A stretch of 64,000 bases of DNA from Rhodanobacter sp. PCA2 (GCF_013620825.1 NZ_NJIC01000033.1:1-64000); one strand, 5' to 3'. Counted from the first letter of the stretch, positions 1-9,388 are shown. The notes: generated from the sequence alone by a model not told the origin. Translations and numbers: made by a program.

Positions 1-136
1 GGGCGGCGGGTGTCGGCTTGACGCCGCCGCCACCGCCACCACCGCAGGCGGCCAGGCTCAGGGCCACGCCGACGGCAAACGCCAACTGGTGCCAACGCAG
101 GCCGCGTCCGGCCTTGCCAACCTCATGCGGTTTCAT
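1..136 (-). CDS. Lipoprotein N-terminus with poly-Gly linker (partial)
   Basis: Only the first 45 codons lie in the window; the gene runs off the left edge. An ATG at 136 is preceded by a GGGAGGGAG-like ribosome site. The product has a basic N-terminus, a hydrophobic stretch and a lipobox (LAAC, Cys at about residue 31) followed by seven glycines and a Pro-rich start. This marks it as lipid-anchored. Lipobox plus poly-Gly is common in exported autotransporter-type proteases and other surface proteins of this order, but nothing in this fragment identifies the mature domain. Confidence 0.6.
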   Translation of the reverse strand, partial: MKPHEVGKAGRGLRWHQLAFAVGVALSLAACGGGGGGGVKPTPAA

Positions 137-363
137 GCGGTTCTCCCTCCCCTTGTCCCTGGACGAAGCTCACCACCTCGAGGAGCCGGCGCCCGGCAAT
201 ACAAGGCGGCATGGCCCCGGTGGAAGCGCAGTGTCGCACAATGCCGTTACGGTAGATGTCAACGCACGCTCCCGGTTTGCCGCACTGCGCCAAGCGCTGC
301 GATAATCGGGCCACCGCTTTCCCCCCGGCGCCAGTCGCCATTCGCACACCGCGGAGTTCCCCC

Positions 364-1548
364 ATGTCGGACATCAGCATCGTCATCGCAGGTGCCAAGC
401 GCACCGCCATCGGTTCCTTCCTCGGCCAGTTCACCGGCGTACCCACCCCGAAACTGGGCGCCGCCGCGATCCGTGCCGCGCTGGAGCAGTCCGGCGTGGC
501 CGCGGCGGACGTCGGCGAGGTGATCATGGGCTGCGTGCTCCCGGCCAACCTGGGCCAGGCGCCGGCGCGCCAGGCCTCGCTGGAAGCCGGGCTTCCGCCC
601 GCCGCCGGCTGCACCACCATCAACAAGGTGTGCGGCTCGGGCATGAAGGCGATCATGCTGGGCCACGACCTGATCAAGGCCGGCTCGGCGAAGGTGGTGG
701 TGGCCGGCGGCATGGAGTCGATGACCAACGCGCCGCACATGGTGCAGGCCCGCACCGGCATCCGCTACGGCGACGGCAAGCTGGTCGACCACATGGCCTG
801 GGACGGCCTCACCAACCCCTACGACGGCAAGGCGATGGGCGTGTTCGCCGAGTCCTGCGCGGACAAGTACCACTTCACCCGCGAGGCGCAGGACGCCTTC
901 GCCACCGAGTCGGTCAACCGCGCCAAGGCGGCACAGCAATCCGGCGCGTTCGCCGGCGAGATCGTTCCGGTCACCGTGGCCGGCCGCAAGGGCGACGTGG
1001 TGGCGGATACCGACGAGCAGCCCAGCCGCTCCGACGTCAGCAAGATCCCCACGCTGAAGCCCGCCTTCCGCAAGGAGAACGGCACCATCACCGCGGCCAG
1101 CTCCTCCAGCATCTCCGACGGCGCCGCCGCCGTGGTGCTGCTGTCGGCCGACGACGCCAAGGCGCGCGGGCTCAAGCCGCTGGCCCGCATCGTGGCGCAC
1201 GCCACCCACTCGCAGGAGCCGGAATGGTTCACCACCGCCCCGGTGGGCGCGATCCAGAAGGTGCTTGAAAAAGCCGGCTGGAAGGTCGGCGACGTCGACC
1301 TGTTCGAGGTCAACGAGGCGTTCGCGGTGGTGGCCATGGCGCCGATCGAGGAACTCGGCATCTCCCACGACAAGCTCAACGTCAACGGCGGCGCCTGCGC
1401 GCTGGGGCATCCGATCGGCGCCAGCGGCGCCCGCCTGGTGGTGACCCTGCTCAATGCGTTGAAGACCCGCGGCCTCAAGCGCGGCATCGCCACCCTGTGC
1501 ATCGGCGGCGGCGAAGCCACTGCCCTGGCGGTGGAATGCCTGGACTGA
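364..1548 (+). CDS. Acetyl-CoA C-acetyltransferase (thiolase II)
   Basis: A 394-residue thiolase, the normal length for the acetoacetyl-CoA class. The acyl-accepting Cys90 sits in NKVCGSGMKA, His349 in GHPIGASGAR and the base Cys379 in CIGGGEA, so the catalytic triad is complete. It condenses two acetyl-CoA to acetoacetyl-CoA, or runs the reverse thiolysis, in the cytoplasm. The leucine-degradation genes just downstream release acetoacetate and acetyl-CoA, so thiolysis of acetoacetyl-CoA is the likely role here. The ATG at 364 starts the conserved N-terminus; an in-frame extension to 256 is not needed. The symbol could be atoB or phbA and is left open. Confidence 0.92.
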   Translation: MSDISIVIAGAKRTAIGSFLGQFTGVPTPKLGAAAIRAALEQSGVAAADVGEVIMGCVLPANLGQAPARQASLEAGLPPAAGCTTINKVCGSGMKAIMLGHDLIKAGSAKVVVAGGMESMTNAPHMVQARTGIRYGDGKLVDHMAWDGLTNPYDGKAMGVFAESCADKYHFTREAQDAFATESVNRAKAAQQSGAFAGEIVPVTVAGRKGDVVADTDEQPSRSDVSKIPTLKPAFRKENGTITAASSSSISDGAAAVVLLSADDAKARGLKPLARIVAHATHSQEPEWFTTAPVGAIQKVLEKAGWKVGDVDLFEVNEAFAVVAMAPIEELGISHDKLNVNGGACALGHPIGASGARLVVTLLNALKTRGLKRGIATLCIGGGEATALAVECLD

Positions 1549-1711
1549 ATCACGCGGCCATGACGATGGCGTCCAGATACTTTCCCCTGAAAGCGCATTG
1601 AACCGCCTTTCAACGGAATCTGAAGCGCCACAACGAAAGATATGGCGCAAGTCACGGGAAAGCGGTATTAATACACGGCCAAACGGCATTCCACGGCATA
1701 GGAGATTCAAC

Positions 1712-2125
1712 ATGAAGTTCACGCGTACCCTACTCGCCTCCGCGCTCGTCGCGCTGCTGGCGGCTTGCAGCAACGGCGCGCAGGATTCCGCGCAGAGCGC
1801 CCAGCAGTCCGCTGACCAGGCTCAGCAGTCCGCCGACCAGGCGCAGAAGGCTGCCGAGCAGGCTCCGGGCACCGCCACCCAGCAGGCTGCCGACCAGGCC
1901 GCCACGGCTGCTTCGGCCGCCAACCAGGCCGCCGACCAGGCCCAGCAGGCTGCCACCGCCGCCTCCGCTCCGGCCGCTGCCGCCTCCTCGGCTGTCGACG
2001 CTGCCAAGGACGCCGCCAGCAATGCTGCCGACGCCGCCAAGAATGCAGCCGACTCCGCCAAGGACGCTGCTGGCAAGGCGAAGGACGCCGCCGACAAGGC
2101 CAAGGACGCGATGAAGGGTCACTGA
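1712..2125 (+). CDS. Ala/Gln/Asp-rich lipoprotein with coiled-coil repeats
   Basis: A 137-residue protein with a lipoprotein signal (LLAAC, Cys at about residue 19) and an AGGAGA ribosome site before the ATG at 1712. The mature part is almost entirely Ala, Gln, Asp and Lys in repeating units such as QSADQAQ and KDAADKA. The spacing suggests a long amphipathic helix or coiled coil, as in Lpp-like or LEA-like proteins. It probably sits in the outer membrane as a stress or envelope-spacer lipoprotein, but no named family was recognised. A strong terminator follows immediately, so it appears to be monocistronic. Confidence 0.75.
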   Translation: MKFTRTLLASALVALLAACSNGAQDSAQSAQQSADQAQQSADQAQKAAEQAPGTATQQAADQAATAASAANQAADQAQQAATAASAPAAAASSAVDAAKDAASNAADAAKNAADSAKDAAGKAKDAADKAKDAMKGH

Positions 2126-2147
2126 TCCCTTCGGCTTTGCGTTCCGA

Positions 2148-2180
2148 AGAAACGGCCGCCCATCGGGCGGCCGTTTCTTT
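2148..2180 (+). terminator. Intrinsic terminator of the Ala-rich lipoprotein gene
   Basis: A perfect 14-bp stem (2148-2161 with 2165-2178) with a 3-base loop runs into a TCTTTT tail, 23 bases after the lipoprotein stop codon. Confidence 0.85.
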
Positions 2181-2335
2181 TGGCGTGTGCGTGCATTTGG
2201 CGATGCGCGCGCAAATCGGATGAACGGCCGATCCTTCCCGCCGTGCCCGGTTTTTTGCATTCGCCCGGGAACGCCGGAATCAAACACGCGGCGCAGCCGC
2301 TATCATCCACGGTTCCATCACCAGGGCCGCCGTGC

Positions 2336-3943
2336 ATGAGTGCCATCGTCTCGCAGATCGATCCGCGTACTCCCGAGTTTCGGGCCGGCAGCGAACGCCT
2401 GCGCAAGCTGGCCGACGAGCTGCGCGGCGAGCTGGCGCGCAACGCCGAGGGCGGTGGCGCGAAGGCGCGCGAGAAGCACGTCGCCCGCGGCAAGCTGCTG
2501 CCGCGCGAACGCATCCGCGCCCTGCTCGATCCCGGCTCGCCGTTCCTGGAGCTGTCGCCGCTGGCCGCGCACGGCATGTACGACGATGCCGCTCCCGCCG
2601 CCGGCATCATCACCGGCATCGGCCGCGTCAATGGCATCGAGGTGGTGGTGGTCGCCAACGACGCCACGGTGAAGGGCGGCACCTATTTCCCGATGACGGT
2701 GAAGAAGCACCTGCGTGCGCAGGAGGTGGCGCTGGAAAATCGCCTGCCCTGCGTCTACCTGGTGGACTCCGGCGGCGCCTTCCTGCCGCTGCAGGACGAG
2801 GTGTTTCCGGACAAGGAACACTTCGGCCGCATCTTCTACAACCAGGCGCGCATGTCGGGCCTCGGCATCCCGCAGATCGCGGTGGTGATGGGCTCGTGCA
2901 CCGCCGGCGGCGCCTACGTGCCGGCGATGAGCGACGAGACCATCATCGTGCGCGAACAGGGCACGATCTTCCTGGGCGGCCCGCCGCTGGTGAAGGCGGC
3001 CACCGGCGAGGTGGTCGACGCCGAGACGCTGGGCGGCGCGGACGTCCACACCTCCATCTCGGGCGTGGCCGACCACTACGCCGAGAACGACGCGCACGCG
3101 CTGAGCATCGCGCGCGACATCGTGGCCAGCCTCAACCGCAGCAAGGCCATGCCGCTGGCGCTGCGCGAACCGGCCGAGCCGAAGTACGCGGCCGAGGAAC
3201 TGTACGGCGTGATCCCCGAGGACACCCGCCGCCCGTTCGACATCCGCGAAGTAATCGCGCGCATCGTCGACGGCTCGGAGCTGCACGAGTTCAAGGCGCG
3301 CTACGGCAAGACCCTGGTCTGCGGCTTCGCCCACATCCACGGCTACCCGGTGGGCATCGTCGCCAACAACGGCATCCTGTTCGCCGAGAGCGCGCTCAAG
3401 GGCGCGCATTTCATCGAGCTGTGCAACCAGCGCAATGTGCCGCTGGTGTTCCTGCAGAACATCACCGGCTTCATGGTCGGCAAGAAGTACGAGCAGGCCG
3501 GCATCGCGAAGGACGGCGCCAAGATGGTGACCGCCGTGGCCTGCTCGCACGTGCCGAAGTTCACCGTGGTGATCGGCGGCAGCTTCGGCGCCGGCAACTA
3601 CGCCATGTGCGGTCGCGCCTACGGCGCCCGCTTCCTGTGGATGTGGCCGAACGCGCGCATCAGCGTGATGGGCGGCGAACAGGCCGCATCGGTGCTCGCC
3701 ACGGTGAAGCGCGACGGCATCGAGGCCGGCGGCAAGTCGTGGAGCGCGGAAGAGGAAGATGCCTTCAAGACGCCGATCCGCGAGCAGTACGAACGCCAGG
3801 GCCACCCGTACTACGCCAGCGCGCGGCTGTGGGACGACGGCATCATCGATCCGGTCGACACCCGTCGCGTGCTGGGGCTGGCGATCTCCGCGTCGATGAA
3901 CGCGCCGATCGAACCGCAGCGCTACGGCGTGTTCCGCATGTAG
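2336..3943 (+). CDS. mccB: Methylcrotonoyl-CoA carboxylase, carboxyltransferase (beta) subunit
   Basis: At 535 residues it matches the usual length of the biotin-dependent carboxyltransferase subunit. It carries the acyl-CoA and carboxybiotin halves of the crotonase-like fold, with Gly-rich loops such as [13 protein letters not shown] and [15 protein letters not shown]. It transfers CO2 from biotin to 3-methylcrotonyl-CoA in leucine and isovalerate breakdown (liuB/mccB role). The alpha subunit is mccA at 7400. In most relatives the two genes are adjacent; here the feo operon and the hydratase gene lie between them. The ATG at 2336 gives the family start MSAIVSQI; the ribosome site is weak. 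Confidence 0.93.
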   Translation: MSAIVSQIDPRTPEFRAGSERLRKLADELRGELARNAEGGGAKAREKHVARGKLLPRERIRALLDPGSPFLELSPLAAHGMYDDAAPAAGIITGIGRVNGIEVVVVANDATVKGGTYFPMTVKKHLRAQEVALENRLPCVYLVDSGGAFLPLQDEVFPDKEHFGRIFYNQARMSGLGIPQIAVVMGSCTAGGAYVPAMSDETIIVREQGTIFLGGPPLVKAATGEVVDAETLGGADVHTSISGVADHYAENDAHALSIARDIVASLNRSKAMPLALREPAEPKYAAEELYGVIPEDTRRPFDIREVIARIVDGSELHEFKARYGKTLVCGFAHIHGYPVGIVANNGILFAESALKGAHFIELCNQRNVPLVFLQNITGFMVGKKYEQAGIAKDGAKMVTAVACSHVPKFTVVIGGSFGAGNYAMCGRAYGARFLWMWPNARISVMGGEQAASVLATVKRDGIEAGGKSWSAEEEDAFKTPIREQYERQGHPYYASARLWDDGIIDPVDTRRVLGLAISASMNAPIEPQRYGVFRM

Positions 3944-3959
3944 GTCGCGGCGCGAACGC

Positions 3960-4313
3960 TCAGTGCGAGCGCGGCCGGAAATGCAGCGGCATCGGCTCCA
4001 CGGCCATCCGGGCATGACCGGATGTGTCGGGACCACGCGATGTGGCGGAAGCCGGCGCGACGGCAGCCGGCTTCTTCGGCCCGCAGGCGCCGCAGGTGGC
4101 GCAGCCGTCGGCGCAGTTGCCGGTAGCCTGCTTCGGCTGCAGCCGGCGCCCCAGCATGCGCGCCAGCCGCGACTCGTGCCGCGACAACCGGATCGAGGCC
4201 GCCGCCAGCCAGCGGTTGGTGAGCTGCGGCGCCAGCTTGCGGAACACCACCAGCGCGCTGACCGCCACGATCAGGGCCAGCACGATGTATTGCACCAGCA
4301 GCCCATTGCTCAT
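3960..4313 (-). CDS. Cys-rich single-span membrane protein of the feo operon (DUF6587-like)
   Basis: A 117-residue protein with one N-terminal membrane span (about residues 5-24), a basic middle and a cysteine motif CX3CX2CX2C at Cys67-Cys77, then a Pro/Ala-rich tail. Its ATG overlaps the feoB stop codon (ATGA), so it is the third gene of the feoA-feoB operon. Small Cys-rich proteins after feoB often fill the FeoC position, where a metal or Fe-S ligand may tune the transporter. Family membership is recalled from similar Xanthomonadales genes; the role is inferred from position and cysteines. Confidence 0.75.
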   Translation of the reverse strand: MSNGLLVQYIVLALIVAVSALVVFRKLAPQLTNRWLAAASIRLSRHESRLARMLGRRLQPKQATGNCADGCATCGACGPKKPAAVAPASATSRGPDTSGHARMAVEPMPLHFRPRSH

Positions 4314-6145
4314 GTCAGCGCGCTCGCGATCTGGTAGACGAGGAAGGACGCCGCGTACGCCATCACGAACTGGTAGCCGAACGACAGCGCCACCACGCGC
4401 CACGCGCCGGTCTCGCGCTTGATCACCGCCAGCGTGGACATGCACTGCGGCGCATAGGCGAACCACACCAGCAGCGACAGCGCGCTGGCCAGCGACACCT
4501 GCGAGGCGAGCGCCGGCGCCAGCGCGCCCGCGTCGCCGCCCACCGCGTACACCGTGGCCAGCGCCGCCACCGCGGTCTCGCGCGCGGCGAACGCCGGGAT
4601 CAGCGCCAGGCTCATCTGCCAGTTGAAGCCGATCGGCCCGAACAGGTGCGCGAGGCCGCGCCCCAACTGGCCGGCGAAGCTGTAGTCGATCGCCGGCTCG
4701 GTGGCGCCGGCCGGCGGCGCGGGGAAACTGGACAGCGCCCACATCAGCACGGTGAGCGCGAGGATCACGCCGGTCAACCGCTTCAGGAAGATCATGCCGC
4801 GCTCGTACAGGCCGATCGCCACGTCGCGCACCTTGGGCAGGCGATACGACGGCAGCTCCATCAGCAGCGCGTGCTCGCTGCGGTCGCGGCGGATGCGCTT
4901 CATCACCCAGCCCACCAGCATCGCGCCGAGGATGCCCGCGACGTACAGCGCGAACAGCACCAGGCCTTGCAGGTTGAACACGCCGAGCACCGCGTGCGCG
5001 GGAATGAAGGCGCCGATCAGCAGCGCATACACCGGCAGCCGCGCCGAACACGTCATCAGCGGCGCCACCAGGATGGTGGCGAGCCGGTCGCGCGGATCGG
5101 TGATCGAGCGCGTGCCCATGATGCCGGGGATCGCGCAGGCGAAACTGGACAGCAGCGGGATGAACGAACGCCCGGTCAACCCCACCGACACCATCAGGCG
5201 ATCCAGCAGGAAGGCCGCGCGCGGCAGGTAGCCCGACTCCTCCAGCGTGAGGATGAAGAAGAACAGCACCAGGATCTGCGGCAGGAAGCCCAGCACCGTG
5301 CCGAGGCCGGTGAAGATGCCGTCGGTGACCAGGCCGCGCAGCGGCCCGGCTGGCAGCGACGCTGCCAGGTACTCGCCCAGTTGGCCGAAGCCGTCGCCGA
5401 TCAGGTCGGTCATCGGCTTGCCCAGCGAATACACCGCCTGGAACACCAGGAACATCACCACCGCGAGGATGGCCAGGCCGAACACCGGATGCAGCGCCCA
5501 GCGGTCCAGCGCGTCGTCCACCGCCGCGGTCTGCCGCGGCATGCTCACCGTGGCGGCGAGCAGCTCGCGCACCTCGGCGTGCAGGTCGACCCGGCTGGCC
5601 GGGTCGTCGGCCTGTACCGGAGCCGGCAGCGGCAGTTCGCCGTCCACGCGCGCCACCAGCGCCTTCGCGCCGCCGCGCCTCACCGCCACGGTTTCCACCA
5701 CCGGCAGGCCCAGCCGGCGCGACAGCTCCGGTACGTCGATCGCGATGTCGCGTCGGCGCGCCGCGTCCATCATGTTCAGGGCCAGCACCACCGGCCGCCC
5801 CAGCCGCCGCACTTCCAGCAGGAAGCGCAGGTGCAGGCGCAGGTTGGTGGCGTCGGCCACGCAGACGATCAGGTCGGGCGGCGCCTCGCCGGGGTAGTTG
5901 CCCTCCAGCACGTCGCGGGTGATCTGCTCGTCCGGGCTGACCGCGTCGAAGCTGTAGGCGCCCGGCAGGTCGAGGATCTGCAGCACGCGCCCGGACGGCG
6001 CGACGAAGCGCCCTTCCTTGCGTTCCACCGTGACGCCGGCGTAGTTCGCCACCTTCTGCCGGCCGCCGGTGAGCAGGTTGAACAGCGCGGTCTTGCCGCA
6101 GTTCGGGTTGCCGACCAGGGCGATGCGCAGCGCGTCGGCGCTCAT
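4310..6145 (-). CDS. feoB: Ferrous iron transport protein B, membrane GTPase
   Basis: A 611-residue FeoB. The N-terminal G domain has the P-loop GNPNCGKT at residues 12-19, the NYAGVTVE switch and DLPGAYS (G3). A helical linker and a membrane domain with several hydrophobic spans follow. It moves Fe2+ across the inner membrane at the cost of GTP. It is shorter than E. coli FeoB (773 residues), a known compact form. The start at 6145 overlaps the feoA stop (ATGA) and the 3' end overlaps the Cys-rich gene, giving a tight three-gene operon. A candidate Fur box upstream of feoA suggests iron repression. Confidence 0.95.
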   Translation of the reverse strand: MSADALRIALVGNPNCGKTALFNLLTGGRQKVANYAGVTVERKEGRFVAPSGRVLQILDLPGAYSFDAVSPDEQITRDVLEGNYPGEAPPDLIVCVADATNLRLHLRFLLEVRRLGRPVVLALNMMDAARRRDIAIDVPELSRRLGLPVVETVAVRRGGAKALVARVDGELPLPAPVQADDPASRVDLHAEVRELLAATVSMPRQTAAVDDALDRWALHPVFGLAILAVVMFLVFQAVYSLGKPMTDLIGDGFGQLGEYLAASLPAGPLRGLVTDGIFTGLGTVLGFLPQILVLFFFILTLEESGYLPRAAFLLDRLMVSVGLTGRSFIPLLSSFACAIPGIMGTRSITDPRDRLATILVAPLMTCSARLPVYALLIGAFIPAHAVLGVFNLQGLVLFALYVAGILGAMLVGWVMKRIRRDRSEHALLMELPSYRLPKVRDVAIGLYERGMIFLKRLTGVILALTVLMWALSSFPAPPAGATEPAIDYSFAGQLGRGLAHLFGPIGFNWQMSLALIPAFAARETAVAALATVYAVGGDAGALAPALASQVSLASALSLLVWFAYAPQCMSTLAVIKRETGAWRVVALSFGYQFVMAYAASFLVYQIASALT

Positions 6146-6387
6146 GCCGCCACCTCGGCCCGCACGCTGACCCGGGCCGCCTCGGCCCGTCGCAGGGCGA
6201 AGCGGGTGAAGCCGATCTGCACCAGCAGCGGATCGGCGCCCAGCGGCGCGCACGCAACCACCCGCACCGCTTCGCCGTCGACGAAGCCCAGGTCGCGCAA
6301 ACGCTGCGCAATGGCATCGTTCGCGTGGGCATCGTCCACGCGATCCACCACGGCGGCAGTACCCTTCGACAGATCGGACAGGCGCAC
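6142..6387 (-). CDS. feoA: Ferrous iron transport protein A (SH3-like)
   Basis: A small SH3-fold partner of FeoB (RLSDLSKGT start, then GFVDGEAVRVV and a core reading LLVQIG). With a GTG start at 6387 it is 81 residues, the normal FeoA size, and begins at the conserved RLSDL. An in-frame ATG at 6432 would add 15 residues unlike any FeoA N-terminus, and those codons cover the candidate Fur operator, so the GTG start is preferred. No strong Shine-Dalgarno precedes the GTG. It overlaps feoB by 4 bases. Confidence 0.88.
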   Translation of the reverse strand: MRLSDLSKGTAAVVDRVDDAHANDAIAQRLRDLGFVDGEAVRVVACAPLGADPLLVQIGFTRFALRRAEAARVSVRAEVAA

Positions 6388-6403
6388 GACAGAACCGGCT
6401 ACA

Positions 6404-6422
6404 AATAAGAATGGTTCGCATT
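6404..6422 (-). promoter_or_regulatory. Candidate Fur box of the feoAB operon
   Basis: Read on the minus strand, the 19 bases AATGCGAACCATTCTTATT resemble the AATGCGAATNATTCTCATT form of the Fur operator in related bacteria. The site lies 17 bases before the preferred feoA GTG start, where binding of Fe2+-Fur would block the promoter. The match is by eye against a remembered consensus and was not scored. Confidence 0.6.
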
Positions 6423-6509
6423 GTAACCACATTTCGCGTTTGGTGCAGCGCCACCCGGCAAGCGTTGCCGGCGGTTTAAAATGCCGGCTTCCCCGCGCGG
6501 AATCCGTCC

Positions 6510-7301
6510 ATGCCGTCTGCCGTACTGACCACCGACCGCGCCGGCGTGCGCACGCTCGCCATGCATCGCCCCGAGGTGCACAACGCGTTCGACGACGCGC
6601 TGATCGCGGAACTCACGGCCGCCGTCGAGGATGCCGGCCGCGATCCTGCGGTGCGTGTCGTGGTGCTCACCGGCAGCGGCGCGAGTTTCTCCGCCGGCGC
6701 GGACCTCAACTGGATGCGCGGCATGGCCGGCGCCAGCGAGCAGGAAAACCGCGACGACTCGCTGCGCCTCGCGCGCTTGATGCGCAGCCTGCAGTTCTGC
6801 CCCAAGCCCACCGTCGCCCGCGTCAACGGCGCGGCCTACGGCGGCGGCGTGGGCCTGGTCGCCTGCTGCGACATCGCGATCGCCGCGGACGGCGCGAAGT
6901 TCGGCCTCACCGAGGTGAAGCTGGGCCTGGTGCCCGCGGTGATCTCGCCCTGCGTGGTCGCCGCGATCGGCCTGCGCCAGGCGCGCAAGCTGTTCCTCAC
7001 CGGCGAGATTTTCGACGCCGCCGAGGCGCGGCGCATCGGCCTGCTGCACCAGGTCGTCGCGCCCGAGGCGCTGGACGAGGCTGTGGCCTTCGCGCTGAAG
7101 CTGCTCGCCAAGGCCGGCCCCCAGGCGCAGCGCGAGGCCAAGCAATTGGCCTTCCGCATGGGTGGCCTCGCCGAGGCCGCCGCCGAGCGCATCGACCGGG
7201 ACAACGCTGCGCTGATCGCCCGCCTGCGCGTGTCGCCGGAAGGCCAGGAAGGGCTCACCGCCTTCCTCGACAAGCGTGCGCCGGCATGGACCGCGCCCTG
7301 A
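6510..7301 (+). CDS. Enoyl-CoA hydratase family protein, probable methylglutaconyl-CoA hydratase
   Basis: A 263-residue crotonase-fold protein with the oxyanion-hole loops ASFSAGADLNWM and NGAAYGGGVGLV and a glutamate in FGLTEVKLGL. It lies directly before mccA and hmgL, the position of liuC, so the likely reaction is hydration of 3-methylglutaconyl-CoA to HMG-CoA. The fold is certain; the substrate comes from the operon. The ATG at 6510 lies 122 bases from the divergent feoA start, so the two promoters share this gap. Confidence 0.85.
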   Translation: MPSAVLTTDRAGVRTLAMHRPEVHNAFDDALIAELTAAVEDAGRDPAVRVVVLTGSGASFSAGADLNWMRGMAGASEQENRDDSLRLARLMRSLQFCPKPTVARVNGAAYGGGVGLVACCDIAIAADGAKFGLTEVKLGLVPAVISPCVVAAIGLRQARKLFLTGEIFDAAEARRIGLLHQVVAPEALDEAVAFALKLLAKAGPQAQREAKQLAFRMGGLAEAAAERIDRDNAALIARLRVSPEGQEGLTAFLDKRAPAWTAP

Positions 7302-7399
7302 CCCGCCCCGCGTTTTTTGCTGCGCTGCGCATCGGCGCGACGACGCGCATCTGCTAGCTTTCCGGGGCTTTGCCCCGCACGTACGGCCAAGGAACCCGC

Positions 7400-9388
7400 A
7401 TGTTCGAACGCGTACTGATCGCCAACCGCGGCGAGATCGCCTGCCGCGTGATCCGCACCTGCCGCCGGCTGGGCATCCGCAGCATCGCGGTGTATTCGGA
7501 AGCGGACCGCGACGCCCAGCACGTGCGCCTCGCCGACGAGGCATGGCCGATCGGCGGCCCGCGTCCGGCCGAGTCCTACCTGCGCGGCGACGCCATCGTC
7601 GAGGTGGCGAAGAAGAGCGGCGCGCAGGCGATCCATCCCGGCTATGGCTTCCTTTCCGAGAACACCGACTTCGCCCGCGCCTGCGTGGCGGCCGGCATCG
7701 CCTTCATCGGCCCCGACCCGGCCAGCATCGAGGCGATGGGCTCCAAGTCCGCCGCCAAGGCGCTGATGTCGAAGCACGACGTGCCGCTGGTGCCCGGCTA
7801 CCACGGCGACAACCAGGACAGCGCCTTCCTCGCCGCCAAGGCGCGCGAGGTCGGCTATCCACTGATCCTCAAGCCCGCGGCGGGCGGCGGCGGCAAGGGC
7901 ATGCAGATCGTGCGCGAAGACGCGGCCTTTCCCGAGGCGCTGGCCACCGCGCAGCGCGTGGCGCTGGCCGCCTTCGGCGATGCCACCATGCTGCTGGAGC
8001 GCTACGTCGAACATCCGCGCCACATCGAGTTCCAGATCTTCGGCGACCGCCACGGCCACGTGATCCACCTCGACGAGCGCGAGTGCTCGGCGCAGCGCCG
8101 CTACCAGAAGGTGCTGGAGGAAACCCCCTCGCCCTTCCTCACCCCGGATACGCGCGCCGCGATGGGCGCGGCCGCGGTGGCCGCCGCGCGCGCGGTGAAC
8201 TACGTGGGCGCGGGCACGGTGGAGTTCATCGTCGGTCCCGCCGGCGATTTCCACTTCATGGAAATGAACACCCGCCTGCAGGTCGAGCACCCGGTCACCG
8301 AACTCACCCACGGCGTGGATCTCGTGGAGTGGCAACTGCGCATCGCCAACGGCGAAGCGCTGCCGCTCACGCAGGAACAGGTGACCTCGCACGGCCACGC
8401 CATCGAGGTGCGCCTGTACGCGGAAGATCCCGAGCAGAACTTCCTGCCCGGCTCCGGCAAGCTGCAGACGCTGCGCCTGCCCGCGCCTTCGCGCCACGTG
8501 CGCATCGACGGCGGCGTGGTGCAGGGCGACACGGTGACGATCTTCTACGACCCGATGATCGCCAAGCTGATCGTGTGGGACGAGGATCGCCCGCAGGCGC
8601 TGCAGCGCCTGCGCGAGGCGCTGGCCGAATGCGAGATCGAGGGGCCGAAATCCAATATCGCGTTCCTCGAACGGCTGGCGCGCCATCCCGCCGTGGTCGA
8701 GGCGCGCATCGACACCGGTTACCTGGATCGCCACCTCGACGAATTCGTGAGCGGACAGGCGGAACCCGCGGCGCGCACGCTGTTCGCCGCCGCCACCGCC
8801 GCGCTGTTGCACGACGAGGCGCAGCTGGCGGCGAATCCCGCCGATCCGCACTCGCCCTGGGCCGCCGCCGATGCCTGGCGCGTGGGCCACGCCGGCAAGC
8901 GCGTGCTGGCGCTCACGCGCGGCGAGTCGCGCTTCGAGATCGAAGCCTACGGCCATGCCGGCGACTACCGCCTGCGCCATGGCGACAGCAGCTGCGAAGT
9001 GCACGGCGCACGTTTGGCCGACACCTCGCTCAGCGCCCGCTTCGACGACGAAGCCGAACGTTTCGGCCTGCGCGCGAACGCGCATCGCGTGCTGCTGCAC
9101 GACGACGCCGGCCAGCGCTGGCGCCTCGACCGTGCCGCTGCCTACGCCTGGGCGTCGAAGGACGCCGCGGGCGGCAACCAGATCATCGCGCCCATGCCGG
9201 GCCGCATCGTGCTGGTGAAGGCCAAGGCCGGCGACACCGTCGAGGAAGGCCAGGAACTGCTGGTGATGGAGGCGATGAAGATGGAACTGGCCTTGAAGGC
9301 ACCGCGCGCCGGCACCATCGAGAGCGTGTCCGCCGCGCAAGGCGACTTCGTCGAGGCCGACGCGGTGCTCGTGCGCTTCGACGCCTGA
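7400..9388 (+). CDS. mccA: Methylcrotonoyl-CoA carboxylase, biotin carboxylase (alpha) subunit
   Basis: A 662-residue protein in the classical order: biotin carboxylase N-domain (MFERVLIANRGEIA start), ATP-grasp domain with a Gly-rich loop (AAGGGGKGM), C-domain, a BT-like linker and a C-terminal biotinyl domain. The biotin-accepting lysine is Lys627 in EAMKM. It carboxylates biotin using ATP and bicarbonate and works with MccB (2336) on 3-methylcrotonyl-CoA. It is co-oriented with the hydratase 98 bases upstream and hmgL 33 bases downstream. Length and context favour MCC over acetyl-CoA or propionyl-CoA carboxylase. Confidence 0.92.
   Translation: MFERVLIANRGEIACRVIRTCRRLGIRSIAVYSEADRDAQHVRLADEAWPIGGPRPAESYLRGDAIVEVAKKSGAQAIHPGYGFLSENTDFARACVAAGIAFIGPDPASIEAMGSKSAAKALMSKHDVPLVPGYHGDNQDSAFLAAKAREVGYPLILKPAAGGGGKGMQIVREDAAFPEALATAQRVALAAFGDATMLLERYVEHPRHIEFQIFGDRHGHVIHLDERECSAQRRYQKVLEETPSPFLTPDTRAAMGAAAVAAARAVNYVGAGTVEFIVGPAGDFHFMEMNTRLQVEHPVTELTHGVDLVEWQLRIANGEALPLTQEQVTSHGHAIEVRLYAEDPEQNFLPGSGKLQTLRLPAPSRHVRIDGGVVQGDTVTIFYDPMIAKLIVWDEDRPQALQRLREALAECEIEGPKSNIAFLERLARHPAVVEARIDTGYLDRHLDEFVSGQAEPAARTLFAAATAALLHDEAQLAANPADPHSPWAAADAWRVGHAGKRVLALTRGESRFEIEAYGHAGDYRLRHGDSSCEVHGARLADTSLSARFDDEAERFGLRANAHRVLLHDDAGQRWRLDRAAAYAWASKDAAGGNQIIAPMPGRIVLVKAKAGDTVEEGQELLVMEAMKMELALKAPRAGTIESVSAAQGDFVEADAVLVRFDA

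Noticed and set aside
4646-7357. 903-codon plus-strand ORF opposite feoB
   Set aside because: Arg/His/Gln-rich antisense shadow of feoB and feoA caused by high third-position GC; the real genes have complete motifs on the minus strand and in another frame.
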